From contig DATMMX010000031.1 in NCBI GenBank assembly GCA_035569495.1, forward strand, positions 61,500 through 125,499: a DNA stretch of 64,000 bases, in the 5' to 3' direction. This DNA comes from DASRDZ01 sp035569495. GTDB taxonomy: Bacteria; Chloroflexota; Dormibacteria; Aeolococcales; Aeolococcaceae. The notes beneath the pieces were generated by a model that saw only the letters and a list, made by a program, of their open reading frames with translations, did not search any database and had not been told where the DNA came from. Each line of letters opens with the position of its first letter. Within the stretch, counting starts at the first letter, position 1. This document shows positions 1 to 10,514 of the stretch, in pieces. Made by a program: the position numbers and the translations under genes.

Positions 1-2988
1 GGCGGACGCCCCCCCTTTGGCGGAAGGCCACCCTTCGGCGGGCGGCCGCGCGTGGTCCGCACCGGGCCGATCCTCCCCCGGCGGCGCCGCATCGTGCTGG
101 GCGTGATCGCCGCGATCGTGCTGGTGGTGGTCGTGCTCATCTCGCTGATGGGCCTGCGCGTCCAGCTCCTCTTCCTCGACAGCCTGGGCCACACCAACGT
201 GTTCTGGAACCCGTTCTGGGCCCAGCTCTCGCTCTTCTTCGTCGGCCTGGCCATCACCGGCGGTCTGGTGGCGCTGAGCATCCCGCTCTGGGTGATCGCC
301 GCCGGGTCGATCGACCGGCGCGGCGGGCGCATCGCGCTGTGGGCGGGCATCGCCCTGGCGCTGGTGGTCGGCATCGCCGGCGGCATCTACCTGGCCCAGC
401 AGTGGCAGGACGTGCTGCTCTGGCAGAACGGCCACAGCTTCGGCCACACCGACCCGGTGTTCGGCAAGGACTACTCGTTCTTCCTCTTCACCCTGCCGGT
501 GATCGACCACGTCATCGGGTTGGCCTGGGGCGCGGTGGTGGTCAGCCTGGTGGTGACGGTCGCGCTGGCGCTGCTGGCGGTGGTGGTGGAGACGTCGCCC
601 GAGGACCTGCCCCTGCCGCTGCAACCGCCGGCCGGGCGCACCGCCCGCGACACCCTGCGCACCGCGGTGATGCACGGTGGCGTGCTGCTGGCCGCGGTGT
701 TCGTGCTGGCGGCGCTGGGCGCGCACTTCGGCGCCTACCACCTCTCCACGTCGCAGCACGACAACTTCGTCGGCCTCGACGCCACCCAGCGCAACGTGAT
801 CCGGCCCGTGCTCGGCGCGCTGCAGTGGGTGGCGGTGGGCTTCGCCGTCGCCACCCTCGCCGTCGTCCTGCTGCGCCGCCGCGCCTCGCCGAACGGGACC
901 GGCATCGTGCTCGGCAGCCTGCTGGTCGGCTGGCTCGCCCTGGCCGGTCTGTCGCAGGGAATTCCTGCCGCGATCTACCAGAACGCCAGCGTCAACCCCA
1001 ACGCGCAGACCGCGCAGTCGCCGGCCATGAGCGACTACCTGGCCACCTCGCGCGACGCCTGGGGCCTGCAGGTCGGCCGCGACGTCGAGAAGCAGCAGTT
1101 CGGCAACCCGCCCGGCACCGCGCCCACGGCGCCCACGCCCAGCGACCTCTCCGCCGACCCGGGCACCCTCGCCAACGTGCGCATCCAGGACTTCCGCGAG
1201 CTGCCCGACACCTTCGCCCAGATCGACCGCAGCCGCGGCTACCAGACCTTCCCGACCATCACCGTCGACCGCTACAAGGCGCCCGACGGCACCGAGAAGG
1301 AGGTCATGCTCGGCCCGCGGGAGATCAGCGAGAGCAGCATCCCCAACCCCACCTTCGTCAACCGCGCCCTCAACTTCACGCACGGCTACGGGATCACCGC
1401 AGTTTCGGTCAGCAGCGTCGGCAACGAGGGCAAGCCCGACGTGCTCGCCGGCGCGCAGCCGCTCACCCTGGAGTCGCCGGTGGCGCCGCTCGACCTGCAG
1501 GTCAAGGACCCGCGCATCTACTGCGGCGCCGACACCACCCAGCCGGTGGTCGCCAACACCCAGCAGGCCGAGTTCGACTACCCGTCGGGGTCGAGCGAGC
1601 TGACCACCCACTTCGGCACCACCGGCGGCATGGCCATGCCAGGCGGTTTCGACCGGCTGGCCCTGTCGCTCAACCAGTTCAGCGGCCTCGACCTGTTCCT
1701 GACCAGCCAGACCACCAGCAACTCGCGGGTACTGCTGCACCGCCAGGTGGTCGACCGGGTGCAGCAGCTCGCCCCGTGGCTGACCATCGACGCCGACCCC
1801 TACGTGGTCGCCGACCCGACCAGCGGACACCTGGTCTGGATCGTCGACGGCTACGTCACCAGCGACCGCTTCCCCGAGTCCTTCCAGCAGGACAACGGCA
1901 CGTCGTACATGCGCAACGCGGTCAAGGCCACCATCGACGCCCGCACCTGCGCCACCACGCTGTACGCGGTCGACCCGTCGGAGCCGATGACGGCGACCTA
2001 CATGTCGATCTTCCCCGGCCTGCTCAGCCCGCTCGACAAGATGCCCATGTCGCTGCGGGCGCACCTGCGCTACCCCGAGGACCTGTTCCACGCGCAGTCC
2101 CTGGTCTACACCGCGGCGCACATCACCGACCCGGCCGTGCTCTACAACCGCAGCGACCTGTGGCGCCTCGCCGAGGAGCAGATCAACAACCAGCAGCAGG
2201 CGACGCAGGCGTACTACGTCGAGCTGACCCTGCCCGGTGACACCCAGCCGCAGTTCGTGCTGCTGCAGACCTTTTCTCCGGCGGCGAACACAGGTGGCGG
2301 CACCGCCAACAACAACATGACCGCGTGGCTCGCCGCGCGCTGCGACTACACCACCGGCTTCAAGCCCAAATTGGTGGCGGTGCCGATCAACAACGGCGCC
2401 AACGTGCTCGGCCCGCTGCAGTTCGACAACAACATCAACACCGACCAGAAGATCAGCCCGCAGCTCACCCTGCTGCGCGGCGGCGGCTCCAACGTGGTGC
2501 TCGGCAACGTCATCGTGCTGCCGTTCAACAACCGCTCGTTCCTCTACGTGCGGCCGCTCTACGTGCAGGCGTCGAACGGCAGCTTCCCGCAGCTCAAGTA
2601 CGTGATCGCGGGCACGCAGAACGCGGTGGCCCTGGGCTCGTCGTTCGGCGACGCGCTGGCCACCCTGTTCGGCCAGCCCATCGCCGGCGCGCCGACCACC
2701 AGCGGGACGAGTCCGCCCACCAGCAGCCCGACCCCGACGCCGTCGCCGGGCGCCTCGCCGACGCCGGGAGCGACGCCGCCGGCCGGCCTCTCGGCGCAGG
2801 CCTACGGGCTGCTGCTCGACCTGTACCAGCACGAGCAGAGGGCCGAGGCCGCGCTGCAGAAGGGCGACTTCGCCACCTACGGCACCGAGGAGGCGGCGGT
2901 GAAGCGCGACATCGACCAGCTCACGGCGCTCAACGTGCTGCCCAGCCCGTCGCCGTTCCCGTCGCCCGCGCCGAGTCCGACGCACTAG
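1..2988 (+). CDS. UPF0182 family membrane protein (5' end outside window)
   Basis: A large polytopic protein of the UPF0182/COG1615 family, whose biochemical role is unknown. The first GTG is at 52, but the frame is open to base 1 and reads as a repeated Gly-Arg-Pro-Pro-Phe-Gly-Gly segment before a basic stretch, so the true start probably lies upstream of the window. From the GTG, about seven hydrophobic segments fill roughly residues 14-310. A large soluble domain follows (residues ~330-870), then a Pro/Ser/Thr-rich linker (~880-910), a short helical segment and a second Pro/Ser tail. The tail looks like a wall-spanning or extracellular spacer. Family assignment is firm; function and true start are not known. 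Confidence 0.85.
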   Translation, partial: GGRPPFGGRPPFGGRPRVVRTGPILPRRRRIVLGVIAAIVLVVVVLISLMGLRVQLLFLDSLGHTNVFWNPFWAQLSLFFVGLAITGGLVALSIPLWVIAAGSIDRRGGRIALWAGIALALVVGIAGGIYLAQQWQDVLLWQNGHSFGHTDPVFGKDYSFFLFTLPVIDHVIGLAWGAVVVSLVVTVALALLAVVVETSPEDLPLPLQPPAGRTARDTLRTAVMHGGVLLAAVFVLAALGAHFGAYHLSTSQHDNFVGLDATQRNVIRPVLGALQWVAVGFAVATLAVVLLRRRASPNGTGIVLGSLLVGWLALAGLSQGIPAAIYQNASVNPNAQTAQSPAMSDYLATSRDAWGLQVGRDVEKQQFGNPPGTAPTAPTPSDLSADPGTLANVRIQDFRELPDTFAQIDRSRGYQTFPTITVDRYKAPDGTEKEVMLGPREISESSIPNPTFVNRALNFTHGYGITAVSVSSVGNEGKPDVLAGAQPLTLESPVAPLDLQVKDPRIYCGADTTQPVVANTQQAEFDYPSGSSELTTHFGTTGGMAMPGGFDRLALSLNQFSGLDLFLTSQTTSNSRVLLHRQVVDRVQQLAPWLTIDADPYVVADPTSGHLVWIVDGYVTSDRFPESFQQDNGTSYMRNAVKATIDARTCATTLYAVDPSEPMTATYMSIFPGLLSPLDKMPMSLRAHLRYPEDLFHAQSLVYTAAHITDPAVLYNRSDLWRLAEEQINNQQQATQAYYVELTLPGDTQPQFVLLQTFSPAANTGGGTANNNMTAWLAARCDYTTGFKPKLVAVPINNGANVLGPLQFDNNINTDQKISPQLTLLRGGGSNVVLGNVIVLPFNNRSFLYVRPLYVQASNGSFPQLKYVIAGTQNAVALGSSFGDALATLFGQPIAGAPTTSGTSPPTSSPTPTPSPGASPTPGATPPAGLSAQAYGLLLDLYQHEQRAEAALQKGDFATYGTEEAAVKRDIDQLTALNVLPSPSPFPSPAPSPTH

Positions 2989-2992
2989 CCGG

Positions 2993-2998
2993 TACCCT
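2993..2998 (+). promoter_or_regulatory. -10 box (TACCCT) for a leaderless start
   Basis: TACCCT sits 8 nt before the ATG at 3007 and there is no Shine-Dalgarno in the gap, so transcription should begin at or next to the start codon. The same arrangement precedes murA (28578). No clear -35 box is seen. Confidence 0.45.
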
Positions 2999-3006
2999 GC
3001 CTGGCG

Positions 3007-3933
3007 ATGGAGGAGATCGCGCCCGGCATCCGCCAGCTCGACACCATGATCGGGGGGTGGGACCAGCTCACCGCCGGCTTCCTGGTGGACGGTCCCCAGC
3101 CCGCGCTCATCGAGACCGGCGCGCGCACCAGCGTCGAGACGGTCCGCGACACGCTCGCCGCCGCGGGCGTCGGGCCGGCTGACCTGCGCTGGCTGGTGCT
3201 CACCCACATCCACCTCGACCATGCCGGCGGCGTCGGCGACCTGGCCCTCGCCTTTCCCAACGCCACCGTGGTGGTGCACGAACGCGGCGCGCGCCACCTC
3301 GCCGACCCGACGCGGCTGATCGACTCCGCGGCGCGGGTCTACGGACCGCTGCTGGACAGCCTCTACGGGCGGATGGTGGCGGTGCCCGCCGAGCGCCTGG
3401 TCGCCGCGGCGGACGGGCATCGCATCGACGTGGGCAACGGGCGCGTGCTCACCCTGGTCGACTCGCCGGGGCACGCCAAGCACCACCACGCGGTGCTCGA
3501 CGAGCACACCGGGACGCTGCTGGTCGGCGACGCCGTGGGGGTGCGACTGCCCGAGGTGGGCGTGCTCCGGCCCGCGGTGCCGCCGCCCGACTTCGACCTG
3601 GAGCTGGCGGTCAGCTCGCTGCACCGCTTCGCCGCGCTGCGGCCGACTCAGGTGGTGCTGACCCACTACGGCGTGGTGCCCGACGCCATGGCCACGCTGG
3701 ACGAGGCGGAGGGGCTGCTCCACTCGTGGGTGGCGGTCGCCGCGCAGGTGATGCGTGACAGCGAGGAGGCGGGCGTGGACGACATCGCCGCGGCGCTGGC
3801 CGAGCGCTTCGCCCCGGCCGAGCACGCCGAGGGGCGGGCGCGCGAGAAGCTGGAGCTGCTCAACGGCTTCCACAGCAACGCCGCGGGGCTGCAGCGCTAC
3901 CTGCGCACCCGCGACGCGGCCCCCGCCGCCTGA
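3007..3933 (+). CDS. MBL-fold metallo-hydrolase
   Basis: A zinc-dependent hydrolase of the metallo-beta-lactamase superfamily, glyoxalase II-like branch; the substrate is unknown. The metal-binding HxHxDH motif is intact (THIHLDH, His67, His69, Asp71, His72). The later ligands are present as SPGHAKH, VGDAVG and THYG. At 308 residues it has the usual fold of ~220 residues plus a helical C-terminal extension (~residues 220-300), as in many thiol-ester or lactone hydrolases. The ATG start is supported by a -10 box 8 nt upstream, which suggests a leaderless message. It is followed 8 nt later by the HtrA-like gene. Confidence 0.85.
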   Translation: MEEIAPGIRQLDTMIGGWDQLTAGFLVDGPQPALIETGARTSVETVRDTLAAAGVGPADLRWLVLTHIHLDHAGGVGDLALAFPNATVVVHERGARHLADPTRLIDSAARVYGPLLDSLYGRMVAVPAERLVAAADGHRIDVGNGRVLTLVDSPGHAKHHHAVLDEHTGTLLVGDAVGVRLPEVGVLRPAVPPPDFDLELAVSSLHRFAALRPTQVVLTHYGVVPDAMATLDEAEGLLHSWVAVAAQVMRDSEEAGVDDIAAALAERFAPAEHAEGRAREKLELLNGFHSNAAGLQRYLRTRDAAPAA

Positions 3934-3941
3934 GCCGCGGA

Positions 3942-5033
3942 GTGGCCGAGCTGCGCCGGGTGCCGCTGCTGCCCGCCATTGTGCTGAGCATCTGCCTCGG
4001 GCTGATCGGCGGGGCGGCGGCGGCGTGGGGGATCTACCAGCACTACGGGCCGGTCGAGCGGGTGATCACCACCCAGCCGCCGAGCAACCCGGGCGGGTCG
4101 CAGGCGGCGGCGGCCGGCGCCGGGGCCGCGGCGAGCGCGGCCGCGCCCGCGGTGGTCAAGGTGCTCACCCAGGCGGTGGCGCCCGCCGACCTGCTCGGGC
4201 AGCCCAAGGGCTTCGCGGTCGGCTTCGTGGCCAGCTCGGACGGGCTGGTGGTGACCAGCGCCCATGCACTGGAGGGCGCCACCCAGCTCCACGTCGCCAC
4301 CTCGGACGGGCACGTCTACAGCGCGGTGGTCGCGGGGGCGGACGTCGCCCACGGCATCGCCGTGCTGCGCGCGGTCGGCGCGACCGAGCTGCCCTCGCTC
4401 GGCTTCGCCTCGGCGGCGGCGCGGCCGGGTGACCTCGTCGTGGCCGTCGGCGCCCCGCCCTTCGGGGGCGTCAGCGTCAACTCGGGGACGGTCAGCTCGG
4501 TCGGGCGCTCGCTGAGCATCCCCGCAGGCGGCCCCGCGGCGGCCGAGGTGCTCGACGCCATGACCGTCGACGCCACCCCCGACCCCCAGGGCGACGGCGG
4601 GCCGCTGCTCGACGCCGCCGGCCAGGTGGTCGGCGTGGTGGTCAACGTCACCGGCGACCCCGCCCTCCCCGGCGTGGTCGCCCTGAGCGGCCGCGACGCG
4701 GCGGCCCTGGTCGACCGCCTCTCCCACGGCGGCACCTCGCAGCGCCCCACGTTCGGCGTCGTCGGCGTCCTCCTCGACCCGGCCACCGCCGCCGCCGCCG
4801 GGCTCCCCTCCGGCGCCCTGGTCCGCTCGGTGGCCACCGGGGGCCCGGGTGAGAAGGCCGGCCTGGTGAAGGGCGACGTGGTCACCGCCGTCAACGGCGT
4901 CGCGGTCGATGCCTCCCACCCCCTGGACCCCGCCGCCCTCGGCCTGGAGGCCGGCCAGACGGTCAGCCTCAGCGTCACCCGCGACCGCCAGCAGCTCCAG
5001 CTCTCGGTGACCGTGGTCGACGGCGCGGCGTAG
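3942..5033 (+). CDS. HtrA/S1C-like trypsin-fold protein with PDZ domain, probably not a protease
   Basis: A membrane-anchored protein with one N-terminal transmembrane helix (residues ~8-30), an Ala-rich linker, a trypsin-like domain (~70-260) and a C-terminal PDZ domain (~270-360). The fold matches HtrA/DegP. Of the catalytic triad only the His is kept (SAHAL, His108). The Asp of the DLAVL motif is Gly138 (HGIAVL), and the Ser of GNSGGP is Asp218 (QGDGGP). The protein should therefore be catalytically dead and may act as a PDZ-based binding protein in the cell envelope. GTG start, 8 nt after the MBL gene. The fold is secure; the role is inferred. Confidence 0.8.
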   Translation: MAELRRVPLLPAIVLSICLGLIGGAAAAWGIYQHYGPVERVITTQPPSNPGGSQAAAAGAGAAASAAAPAVVKVLTQAVAPADLLGQPKGFAVGFVASSDGLVVTSAHALEGATQLHVATSDGHVYSAVVAGADVAHGIAVLRAVGATELPSLGFASAAARPGDLVVAVGAPPFGGVSVNSGTVSSVGRSLSIPAGGPAAAEVLDAMTVDATPDPQGDGGPLLDAAGQVVGVVVNVTGDPALPGVVALSGRDAAALVDRLSHGGTSQRPTFGVVGVLLDPATAAAAGLPSGALVRSVATGGPGEKAGLVKGDVVTAVNGVAVDASHPLDPAALGLEAGQTVSLSVTRDRQQLQLSVTVVDGAA

Positions 5034-5062
5034 GCTCGGGCCTCACCGGCCTGGGGATGCCG

Positions 5063-5068
5063 TACCAT
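5063..5068 (+). promoter_or_regulatory. -10 box (TACCAT) for a leaderless start
   Basis: TACCAT lies 10 nt before the ATG at 5079. The alternative ATG at 5067 falls inside this box, so the downstream ATG is preferred. Confidence 0.35.
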
Positions 5069-5078
5069 GCAATCCCCG

Positions 5079-5705
5079 ATGGAGCTCACCTTCGTCGGTC
5101 TCGGTTGCGTCCGCCTGCGTGGACGCGACGTGCAGGTCGTCATCGACCCGATCCCCCCGGGAGCGGTCCCCGGCCTCCCCAAGCTGACGCCCGACATCGT
5201 CGTGCGCACCGAGGGCGACACGGACTTCGCCAGCCTGCGCCCCGCCGAGGGGCGGCCGCAGGAGGTCGCCGGTCCCGGAGAGTTCGAGCTGAGCGGGGTG
5301 CGCGTCTTCGGGCTTCCCGCGGGCGGCACGACGATCATGCGCGTCGAGGTGGACGAGGTCCGCGTCGCCGCGGTGGGGCGGCTGCGCCGTCAGCTCACCG
5401 AGGACGAGATCGAGTCGCTGGGGCACGTCGACGTGCTGCTGGCGCCGGTCGGCGGCGACGACGCCTACAACGCCACCGAGGCGGCCAAGCTGGTGGCGGC
5501 GATCGAGCCGGCGATCGTGGTGCCGGTGCGCTACGCCGTGGCCGGGCTGCCCGGCGAGTACGACTCGGTGGACCGCTTCGCCAAGGAGATGGGCCTCGCC
5601 GAGGGCTCCTGGGCGCCGCAGCCAAAGCTCAACCTCACCGGCTCGTCGGGCACGGTGGACGAGACCCGGGTGGTCGTCCTGGAACCGAGGGCGTCGGCCT
5701 CCTGA
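5079..5705 (+). CDS. Degenerate MBL-fold protein (UPF0173/COG2220-like)
   Basis: A 208-residue protein with the pattern of COG2220 zinc hydrolases: an early LIDP-like strand (VVIDPIPP) and the late LLAPVGG...A...AAKLV...IVVPVRY block. At the position of the zinc motif HxHxDH it reads RTEGDTDF, so the His ligands are missing, and the later GDT ligand is also absent. It is probably not a zinc hydrolase. Start chosen at the second ATG because of the -10 box at 5063; the ATG at 5067 would add four residues. It precedes pyrG on the same strand. Function unknown. Confidence 0.7.
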   Translation: MELTFVGLGCVRLRGRDVQVVIDPIPPGAVPGLPKLTPDIVVRTEGDTDFASLRPAEGRPQEVAGPGEFELSGVRVFGLPAGGTTIMRVEVDEVRVAAVGRLRRQLTEDEIESLGHVDVLLAPVGGDDAYNATEAAKLVAAIEPAIVVPVRYAVAGLPGEYDSVDRFAKEMGLAEGSWAPQPKLNLTGSSGTVDETRVVVLEPRASAS

Positions 5706-5805
5706 TGCCCGTCGAGGCGCCCATGCATCGCGCTTCGAACATGAGTACGCCACCCGGTCAGGGCGGTGCTAGCATTGTCAAAACCCGCTGTTGGGAGTAG
5801 CGCGC

Positions 5806-7479
<1,674 letters not shown>

Positions 7480-7516
7480 GCCTCCGCGGGCGAACGGCGG
7501 CGGCAGTCGACCCGAC

Positions 7517-7544
7517 TTGACATCCACGCAGATGGGGTCATAAG
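7517..7544 (+). promoter_or_regulatory. Sigma-70-type promoter TTGACA-N16-CATAAG
   Basis: The best consensus promoter in the window: TTGACA at 7517-7522, a 16-bp spacer and CATAAG at 7539-7544. It lies just after pyrG and would start a long (~190 nt) leader before the exported-protein gene at 7742. Unlike most promoters here it has a full -35 box. Confidence 0.6.
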
Positions 7545-7741
7545 CTTGCGCTCCGACCTCTGGTCGGGCAGGGAAGGGCATGAAAGGGAGGCGGAGGATG
7601 GTGGTCTAGCTGATCATCGTTGCAAGTAGTAGCCGCAATTTTTCACGTGTCCCATAGGAAGGGAGCACGTGGCTGGGACCGTTTGTCGCTCTTCCAGCTG
7701 CGCAAGGGCGTGTCTGGGGGCGGACGTCCAATAGGAGTGTT
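7545..7741 (+). other. Leader region of the exported-protein island
   Basis: This non-coding stretch has a 6-bp hairpin CCGACC/GGTCGG with a 3-nt loop near 7553-7567, several purine-rich runs and a clear Shine-Dalgarno AGGAG at 7735-7739 before the ATG at 7742. A nine-codon reading frame at 7580 is too short to call. No known riboswitch consensus was recognised. Base composition is visibly less GC-rich than in pyrG. Confidence 0.3.
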
Positions 7742-8737
7742 ATGCCTGGGTTTTCGCGTTGCGTCGGCGCCTTCCGCGGTCGCGGATTGCGCCTCGCCGT
7801 CTTGCCTTCAATCGCCGTTGGAACTCTCTCGATCCAGCTTGCATCCGCGGCGCCCGCCGCTGCGCTGACTCTCTGCTACGAATATTCGCCGCTTGATTAC
7901 AATCACTTCGCCTATGAGTGCCAACAGCAGGCGTACGACCTTACGGCCCCGAAGGTCCAGTGGACGGCGGCCGGCGTTGTTGCGTCGGGCCGCGTGCTCG
8001 AGCTCGTTTCTGGTGCCACCGCCTTGGGCATCGGCAACGGCGGCCGCCCCACCGCGGGCATCGGCGCAACAACGTCGGGCGGGTTTCACTCCGTCACTCC
8101 GGCCGGAGGCAACACTGCGCTCGATTCGACCGCGACCATGAACGGAGGCGGCTATACCAATGGCGGGTGCGTCGGCAATGCGACGTGTAACAACCTTCAG
8201 CTATATTGGAATGACACAGCGTACCTGAACAACAGCAGCCAAGGGCCCCATCTCCACGGTGCCGCCATCATGTCACTACTGGATCCGCTTAGTTCTTCAG
8301 ATTCGAGCAACTTCTACGATTTCGCCGACACGCTTACCAACATCAGCAGCGACGGCGACACTGTTTGCGCGCTCCAGAACGTTCAGCAGGCGAGCGATTC
8401 GCGATCCAGTCCGATCGGCCTGTGGCCAACGGGCACGACCGGAGTGGGCCAGAATACGTCGCAGAGCCTGTCCCTGGGCGTGAATGTTGGGGGCAGCAGC
8501 GCGGGTTACAACGCAACTTTCAACAGCTCGGCTGGGTACATCTCAGGGGATATCCAAGGCCCCGCAAACGGGAACGGAGCCATGTTTACCGGCGCCTGGT
8601 ACATCAACTCAGACGTCAGCGGCTGTACTAAGCAGCCGACGGCAATTGAGTCCGGGTCAGCGTGGAAGACACCGACATCGGTGGGAAATTACAACTACTA
8701 CTTCTCATTCGGCACATTGATCGACTACTCGAATTGA
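7742..8737 (+). CDS. Predicted secreted protein, unknown function
   Basis: No family was recognised. The N-terminus is a signal peptide: basic n-region, hydrophobic core around residues 18-35 and an Ala-rich cleavage region ending APAAA. The 290-residue mature part is rich in Gly, Ser, Thr and Asn with many Tyr residues, and has a few Cys (LCYEY, YECQQ, GGCVGNATCNN, SGCTK) that could form disulfides. This is typical of an extracellular beta-rich protein. AGGAG is well placed before the ATG. Codon use is clearly more AT-tolerant than in the flanking genes, which suggests transfer. First of three exported proteins behind the promoter at 7517. Confidence 0.7.
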   Translation: MPGFSRCVGAFRGRGLRLAVLPSIAVGTLSIQLASAAPAAALTLCYEYSPLDYNHFAYECQQQAYDLTAPKVQWTAAGVVASGRVLELVSGATALGIGNGGRPTAGIGATTSGGFHSVTPAGGNTALDSTATMNGGGYTNGGCVGNATCNNLQLYWNDTAYLNNSSQGPHLHGAAIMSLLDPLSSSDSSNFYDFADTLTNISSDGDTVCALQNVQQASDSRSSPIGLWPTGTTGVGQNTSQSLSLGVNVGGSSAGYNATFNSSAGYISGDIQGPANGNGAMFTGAWYINSDVSGCTKQPTAIESGSAWKTPTSVGNYNYYFSFGTLIDYSN

Positions 8738-8747
8738 GCGACGCCAG

Positions 8748-9947
8748 ATGATCTGTGGGCGCGTTGGCCTTTCGGTCGCGGCGTTGGTCTGCGCCGTCGC
8801 GTGTGTCGGCTGCAGCAACTCGCCGGCTGCCGGGCAACCAACGATAGTGTCGTTGTTGCCGGTCTCTGCAGATAGTCCAATCCCCTTTGGTCATCCAATC
8901 ACTGCGCCGAGTGAGCCGAGAGAGACGCCGGCGGGCTCACTGGCGCTGGTCGTAGACTCCGGATCGGAGAGCGTCTATGCACTTGACTTGGCGCGGGGTC
9001 GCTTTCTTGGCCCCGCGCCTCGTGTGGAGACCGTGGAAGGGGGTGGCCTCAAGGCAGTTCCCCTTGCCGGTTATCCGACGCTGGTCGGGCCTCAGCCGCC
9101 TCAAAAGGCGGTTATGTGGCAGAAGCATTTGTTTGTCGCGGGCGGACTCAACGGCACGGTCATCGACATTGGAATAGGCCCGACCGGCCTTGGAAGGCCG
9201 AGGGCGACGCTCCTCCCGCCAGCGAGCCTGGTCCTCGCCGACGGGTCATCTGGTACCGACGCATCGGCCGAAACAGGAAATCCGTTTGTGAGCCTGGTCG
9301 CGATGGACGGACGCGGCGATTTACTTGCGATCGTCAACCCGCACCACGTTGATACATCCGTTGCTTACATTCTGGACCCAGTGGCCATGGCGGTTGTGGG
9401 CCGGCGACAACTGCCGTTCGGTGCGAGTGTCGCTGTGAGCGGTGACTCGAGCAGCTTCTGGGTGGCCACGAGCCAGGGGCACCTGCTCCAACTCCTGACG
9501 CCGCGGATGGACATTGCGCACGACTGGCGCGTTCCCAAGGCGTTGAGTGGACTAGACATCGCCGATGGAAAGGCCGTCGTCAGTGTGGGGGCCGCACGGC
9601 CCGACCTTCCAGGGGGTAATGCGGCTTTGCTCAGCGTTGATCTGTCGACTGGTGAATCACACTCGCTAGCGAGCGCCACTACACCATTCGCCGGCCCGGT
9701 CGTTGTGCAGGGATCGGGAGTGTGGTGGGTACTTCCCGAACTCGGGGCCATTCGATGGGTTCCCAACCAGGGGTCCATGAGAGACTACAGCGCCTGTCGC
9801 TCGATCAGCGCGCTTGCGGCCAAAAGCGGCACGCTGCTTGCGACGTGTGTGGGAACGCATCAGCTCGCGATCATCAGCCTGAGGGATGGTGCGACCGAGC
9901 GGGTGCCTGCTGGCGCCTTTCCCGACGCCGTCGTGTTCGGGCCCTGA
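8748..9947 (+). CDS. Predicted lipoprotein with beta-propeller-like repeats
   Basis: A 399-residue exported protein. The signal peptide ends in a lipobox-like segment with Cys19 or Cys22 (VACVGC), so it is probably lipid-anchored. The rest alternates short hydrophobic strands with Gly/Asp turns, for example LALVVDSGSESVYALDL, AYILDPVAMAVVG and LLSVDLSTGES, spaced about 45-60 residues apart. This resembles YncE/PQQ-type beta-propellers, but no exact family can be named. It lies 10 nt after the preceding secreted protein and shares its unusual base composition, so the two are likely co-transcribed. Confidence 0.65.
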   Translation: MICGRVGLSVAALVCAVACVGCSNSPAAGQPTIVSLLPVSADSPIPFGHPITAPSEPRETPAGSLALVVDSGSESVYALDLARGRFLGPAPRVETVEGGGLKAVPLAGYPTLVGPQPPQKAVMWQKHLFVAGGLNGTVIDIGIGPTGLGRPRATLLPPASLVLADGSSGTDASAETGNPFVSLVAMDGRGDLLAIVNPHHVDTSVAYILDPVAMAVVGRRQLPFGASVAVSGDSSSFWVATSQGHLLQLLTPRMDIAHDWRVPKALSGLDIADGKAVVSVGAARPDLPGGNAALLSVDLSTGESHSLASATTPFAGPVVVQGSGVWWVLPELGAIRWVPNQGSMRDYSACRSISALAAKSGTLLATCVGTHQLAIISLRDGATERVPAGAFPDAVVFGP

Positions 9948-9966
9948 GCGTGTGGCGCCACGCTAC

Positions 9967-10422
9967 ATGAGGCGGGATCGTCAAGGTGAGGGCACGAATC
10001 GACGAAGTCGTACTCGGGCTGTCGGTGGATTACTCATGCTGGGCGCCGGTCTTCTCGGGTGTGGCAGCAAGCCGGTGGTCGTCGTCAGCGGCGCTGGCGT
10101 GCTTGTCCGCCAGATTGAGGTGGCGGAGGCAGGCGAATATGCCTTCTTCTACGAAGTCGATAATCGCGGAACCAGGCCATGTCGCTTTCAGTACGGCGTG
10201 AGCCGGCATCAGACCGTTCTCGCTGTAGCCGGGCCTACCGTTGCAGGCCTGAGCCGACTTCGCGAGGACCGTGGAGGCGCCCGCCTGGGAAGTGGCGATT
10301 GGGTGCTCACCATTCGCGCGCTCGATCTGGCGTGGCGAAGCAATCCCAACTGCGGGTGGGTCTTCGCCGTACAACCATCCCCAGGGTCGCACTTCGCTCC
10401 TGTCGAACTCGGCGAGACTTAG
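9967..10422 (+). CDS. Small predicted lipoprotein, unknown function
   Basis: A protein of about 151 residues with a basic N-terminus, a short hydrophobic core and a lipobox (LLGCGS), followed by ~120 residues of likely beta structure with two Cys (RPCRF, NPNCGW). The shape suggests a small Ig- or jelly-roll-like domain on the cell surface. Start chosen at the ATG at 9967, 19 nt after the preceding gene; the frame is open further upstream, and an internal GTG at 10021 or ATG at 10036 are alternatives. Composition matches the two upstream exported proteins. Function unknown. Confidence 0.5.
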   Translation: MRRDRQGEGTNRRSRTRAVGGLLMLGAGLLGCGSKPVVVVSGAGVLVRQIEVAEAGEYAFFYEVDNRGTRPCRFQYGVSRHQTVLAVAGPTVAGLSRLREDRGGARLGSGDWVLTIRALDLAWRSNPNCGWVFAVQPSPGSHFAPVELGET

Positions 10423-10501
10423 GGGGTAGGCGCCCGCATCAGCGCAACCCGCCGCCTGTGACACATGGCTCACGACTCCGCCCGACCCCCGTCCGCGCAT
10501 C

Positions 10502-10507
10502 TATCGT
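10502..10507 (+). promoter_or_regulatory. -10 box (TATCGT) for a leaderless start
   Basis: TATCGT ends 7 nt before the ATG at 10515 with no Shine-Dalgarno between, marking the return to normal gene style after the island. Confidence 0.45.
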
Positions 10508-10514
10508 GTCGGGG

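Noticed and set aside
7580..7609. Nine-codon frame ATG...TAG in the leader of the exported-protein island
   Set aside because: Too short and without other support; could be chance in a purine-rich leader.
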